DNA of 16,093 nucleotides from DATGEO01 sp035310015. Its GTDB lineage: Bacteria > Chloroflexota > Dormibacteria > Dormibacterales > Dormibacteraceae. Each line of letters opens with the position of its first letter. Position 1 is the first letter of the stretch. The notes under the pieces are model-generated. The model searched no databases, was not told where the DNA came from, and saw only the letters and a program-made list of their open reading frames with translations. Positions 13,899-16,093 of the stretch are shown here, in pieces. The DNA is taken from assembly GCA_035310015.1 (NCBI GenBank), contig DATGEO010000160.1, forward strand, positions 1 through 16,093, read 5' to 3'. The translations under genes were made by a program, and so were the position numbers.

Positions 13899-14626
13899 TT
13901 TTCATCCTCCTTCGGCGATGTCTCGAGCTGGGGTGTGGCGAGCTCGGCCTTGAGCCGGGCAAGCTCGCCGTCGATCTGCGATCCCGCGGTGAGGCGCAGG
14001 AGCTCCGTCTCGACGTAGTCGCCGCCACCCGCCGCGGGCAGCGATCCGACGTCGATGAGGGAGTCGATGGCCCGCGCGCGGGCCTGGAGGCGATCCGCCT
14101 TCTCTTCGGCCCGGCCGACGGCCATGCCGAGCTCGGCCAGCTCGCCGGAGACGCCGGCCAGCGATTCCTTGACTCGGACCTCGGCCTCGGCCGCGCTGTA
14201 GCGCGCCGACACCACGTCGCGGTGGGTGCGGAACTGTTCGATTCGCACCTGCAGCGCGCGTTCCTGGGCCGCCAGGCGGTCCTTGTCCGCGTCCACCTCG
14301 GCCAGCTGCTGCGAGAGAGATTCGGCCTCGGCGGCGGCTGTGCGCTTGCGCTCGAGCGCGATCCGCGCCAGGTCCTCGCGGCCGGCGGTGAGCGCGCGGC
14401 GCGCCTGGTCGTCGAGCCGCGGGATGCTCGCCCGCAGCTTCTCCGCCTGCTGCTCGAGCTGCTGCTTCGAGGTGGCCACGTCGACCAGGCCCCGGCGCAG
14501 GTTCACCAGCAGCAGCTGCTGCTGGCTGTACGCGTAGTCGAGGACCTCCCGCGGATCCTCGGCGCGGTCGATTGCGCTGCTCGCCTTGGTGGCGAAAAGC
14601 AGCCGGATCCGTGACCACAGGCCCAT
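13895..14626 (-). CDS. pspA: PspA/IM30-family membrane-stress protein (first gene of operon)
   Basis: 243 residues, slightly longer than E. coli PspA. It opens MGLWSRIRLLFATKASSAID, the typical amphipathic membrane-binding helix, then RAEDPREVLDYAYSQQQ (the conserved EDP segment) and a long coiled coil with the LTAGREDLARIALERK and RYSAAEAEVRVKESL hallmarks. ATG 14626 has AGGAGG 4 bases upstream. It heads a four-gene operon with overlapping or near-touching genes. Canonical pspB/C/F or liaI/F partners are absent; instead two related membrane proteins and a second PspA follow. PspA homologs bind the inner face of the membrane and counter leakage. Confidence 0.9.
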   Translation of the reverse strand: MGLWSRIRLLFATKASSAIDRAEDPREVLDYAYSQQQLLLVNLRRGLVDVATSKQQLEQQAEKLRASIPRLDDQARRALTAGREDLARIALERKRTAAAEAESLSQQLAEVDADKDRLAAQERALQVRIEQFRTHRDVVSARYSAAEAEVRVKESLAGVSGELAELGMAVGRAEEKADRLQARARAIDSLIDVGSLPAAGGGDYVETELLRLTAGSQIDGELARLKAELATPQLETSPKEDEK

Positions 14627-14690
14627 GTCTCCTCCTCGTATCTCGTTTGTCGCCGGCGCGGTGTTGCGAGGCGGAGTGTCGAGCGGCCGT

Positions 14691-14733
14691 GGTATCAGAG
14701 CCAGTCTCGAACGGATCTCGATTTAGGTATCAG
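14691..14733. repeat. Direct repeats in the divergent intergenic region of pspA and the DJ-1 gene
   Basis: GGTATCAG occurs at 14691-14698 and again at 14726-14733, 35 bases apart. Between them TCTCGA occurs twice (14705-14710 and 14716-14721, 11 bases apart). The gap 14627-14810 carries the promoters of both genes, though no confident -35/-10 pair is visible. The repeats could be activator sites or alternative-sigma elements. Nothing else is recognised in the gap. Confidence 0.4.
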
Positions 14734-14810
14734 GGGCGGCGAGGGGGGTGGCGATCGGAGGCCGGGTCCTCGTAGGGTGGAGGTGGAATCCCGGTGCAGG
14801 AGGAAGTGCG

Positions 14811-15335
14811 ATGAAAGTAGCCTGCGTGCTGGCGCCCGACTTCGAAGACTCCGAGTTCAGCGAGCCCTACAACGCCATGCTCCAGGCGGGCCACGACGTC
14901 ACGATCGTCGGCCTCGAGGCTGGGGCGCCGATCCACGGCAAGAAGGGTGAAGCCAAAGCCGCCGCCGAGAAGGCGTTCGCCGAGGTGAGCCCCGACCAGT
15001 TCGACGCGCTGTTCATCCCCGGCGGCCACAGCCCCGACAAGCTCCGGGCCCACGACGTGGCCGTGAAGTTCGTCAAGGCTTTCATGCAGGCCGGCAAGCC
15101 GGCGATGGTCATCTGCCATGGGCCCCAGCTGCTGCTGACGGCCGACGAGTACAAGGGCCACCGGATGACTGCGTGGAAGACCATCCAGGGCGACCTGAAG
15201 AAGGCCGGCGCCAACGTGGTCGACCAGGAGGTCGTCGTGGACCGCAACCTGGTGACGTCGCGGCAGCCGTCGGATCTCCCGGCGTTCATCCGCGAATCGC
15301 TGAAGCTCCTGGAGAAAGTCCCGGCGCGGCGGTAG
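14811..15335 (+). CDS. DJ-1/PfpI family protein (general stress protein 18-like)
   Basis: 174 residues. ATG 14811 follows AGGAGG (14798-14803) by 7 bases; an upstream in-frame GTG at 14748 is less likely. Key sites: FEDSEFSEP with the acidic residue, LFIPGGHSPDKLR, and the nucleophile elbow MVICHGPQLLL with Cys followed by His, then GHRMTAWKTIQGDLKKAGA and VTSRQPSDLPAF, the order seen in PfpI/YfkM/YraA-type proteins. Members act as proteases, glyoxalase/deglycase-type enzymes or stress proteins; which one cannot be said. It is divergent from the PspA operon, which fits a stress role. Its stop is only 3 bases from the stop of the convergent dehydrogenase. Confidence 0.9.
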   Translation: MKVACVLAPDFEDSEFSEPYNAMLQAGHDVTIVGLEAGAPIHGKKGEAKAAAEKAFAEVSPDQFDALFIPGGHSPDKLRAHDVAVKFVKAFMQAGKPAMVICHGPQLLLTADEYKGHRMTAWKTIQGDLKKAGANVVDQEVVVDRNLVTSRQPSDLPAFIRESLKLLEKVPARR

Positions 15336-15336
15336 C

Positions 15337-15354
15337 CGTCACCAGCGGGTGACG
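15337..15354. terminator. Short hairpin over the convergent stop codons
   Basis: CGTCACC (15337-15343) and GGTGACG (15348-15354) pair perfectly around AGCG. The stem overlaps the last codons of the minus-strand dehydrogenase and starts 2 bases after the DJ-1 stop. It may be a bidirectional terminator, but the arms are coding and could be chance. Confidence 0.35.
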
Positions 15355-16093
15355 ACCACCTTCTTGCGCGTGTAGAAGTCGATGCCGTCCGTCCCATGGA
15401 CGTGCAGGTCGCCGTAGAACGACCCCTTCCAACCGCTGAAGGGGAAGAAGGCGAACGGCTGCGCGATCGGGACGTTGATGCCGGTCATGCCTGCCTCGAC
15501 GCGCTCGCGAAACTCGCGGCCGGCCCTGCCCGACTGCGTGAAGATCGTGGCCATGTTGCCGAGCGCCATGCGGTTGGCCTGCGCGATCGCCTCGTCCAGA
15601 GTCGCGGCGCGCGCGACCGACAGGACCGGGCCGAAGATCTCCTCGCGCCCGACCGCCATGTCGGGCGTCACGTGGTCGAGGATCGTCGGGCCGAGGAAGA
15701 ATCCCGCGCGCTTCATCTCCTTGCGCCCGTCGACCAGCAGTCGAGCGCCCTCGGCCACGCCTCTGTCGACGTAGCCCGCGACGCGGTTGCGATGGTCCTC
15801 GCGAATGAGCGGGCCGACCTGCACGCCGGGCTGGTCGCCAGGGCCCACGATCATGCGCGACGCGGCCTCGGTGAGCGGCGCGAGCATGTGCCCGGCCGCG
15901 CCGCCGACCACGACCGCGACCGAGCCCGAGAGGCATCTCTCGCCCGCGTTGCCGAAGGCCGAGTTGAGGATCGAGCCGACGGCGAGATCGACGTCGGCGT
16001 CGGGCATCACCACGATGTGGTTCTTGGCGCCGCCGAGCGCCTGCACGCGCTTGCCGTTGGCCGCGGCGGTTTTGTAAACGTGCCGCGCGACTG
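15339..16093 (-). CDS. mmsA: Methylmalonate-semialdehyde dehydrogenase (CoA-acylating), C-terminal half; 5' end outside window
   Basis: About 251 residues of an enzyme normally ~490-500 long; the frame continues through 16093. Visible sequence starts VARHVYKTAAANGKRVQALG followed by GAKNHIVVMPDADVDLA, a signature of the MmsA/IolA group in which the general-base glutamate of other aldehyde dehydrogenases is replaced, as suits a CoA-acylating enzyme. The catalytic cysteine lies in GNAGERCLSG. Further on are QPGVQVGPLI, GFFLGPTILD, EEIFGPVLSVARA, GMTGINVPIAQPFAFFPFSG and GSFYGDLHVHG, ending in YTRKKVVVTRW. It oxidises (methyl)malonate semialdehyde to acyl-CoA with NAD+ in valine or inositol breakdown; mmsA and iolA cannot be told apart without the pathway neighbours outside the window. 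Confidence 0.9.
   Translation of the reverse strand, partial: VARHVYKTAAANGKRVQALGGAKNHIVVMPDADVDLAVGSILNSAFGNAGERCLSGSVAVVVGGAAGHMLAPLTEAASRMIVGPGDQPGVQVGPLIREDHRNRVAGYVDRGVAEGARLLVDGRKEMKRAGFFLGPTILDHVTPDMAVGREEIFGPVLSVARAATLDEAIAQANRMALGNMATIFTQSGRAGREFRERVEAGMTGINVPIAQPFAFFPFSGWKGSFYGDLHVHGTDGIDFYTRKKVVVTRW

Noticed and set aside
14748..14810. Upstream GTG start for the DJ-1 protein
   Set aside because: The added residues (GGRVLVGWRWNPGAGG) precede the conserved first beta strand MKVACVLAP, and AGGAGG is correctly spaced only for ATG 14811.
1..16093. CRISPR arrays, tRNA/rRNA genes, insertion sequences, phage or conjugation genes
   Set aside because: No regularly spaced repeats, cloverleaf-like segments, transposase or integrase motifs were seen on either strand by reading.

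Overview
This is a GC-rich, gene-dense bacterial chromosomal window. It shows frequent GTG starts, good AGGAGG-type ribosome sites on many genes, and TANNNT -10 boxes sitting 6-8 bases before a start codon (probable leaderless transcripts). GC-rich hairpins without U-tracts follow several stop codons. This style and the gene content (BNR-repeat secreted proteins, a CsoR/permease-YHS operon, PspA paralogs, a P450, an IolA/MmsA-type dehydrogenase) fit a soil-type Actinobacteriota, Chloroflexota or Ca. Dormibacterota-like genome. I cannot fix the phylum from sequence alone. I see no tRNA, rRNA, CRISPR, IS element or phage gene.

Layout. 1-324: 3' end of a terpenoid-cyclase-toroid-like protein. 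588-3821: two secreted Asp-box (BNR/sialidase-fold) paralogs in one operon, closed by a 12-bp hairpin. 3933-5253: a divergent TetR regulator / class I methyltransferase pair around a perfect 22-bp palindrome. 5263-7098 (minus): csoR and a COG0701 permease carrying two C-terminal YHS metal-binding domains, with a CsoR-type operator overlapping a perfect TATAAT. 7276-7902 (minus): a two-domain ABM-like dimeric-barrel protein with its own hairpin terminator. 8114-8341: a tiny Cys4 zinc-ribbon protein behind a near-consensus promoter. 8433-11504 (minus): a membrane-anchored sigma-region-4-like protein, a TIGR02206/YwaF membrane protein and a cytochrome P450. 11568-11753: a 61-residue membrane protein. 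11761-14626 (minus): a tightly coupled four-gene operon, PspA - membrane protein - paralogous membrane protein - PspA paralog. 14811-15335: a DJ-1/PfpI protein. 15339-16093 (minus): C-terminal half of a methylmalonate-semialdehyde dehydrogenase running off the window.

How they fit together. The csoR-permease operon and the tetR/methyltransferase pair are self-contained regulated modules with visible operators. The most unusual block is the PspA operon. Two different PspA/IM30-like coiled coils flank two related polytopic proteins in A-B-B'-A' order on one strand, and one membrane protein carries an N-terminal Trp-rich DUF2510-like motif. No PspB/C/F or kinase is seen, so this looks like a non-canonical envelope-stress module in which the membrane proteins may recruit the two PspA homologs. 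That role is inference.
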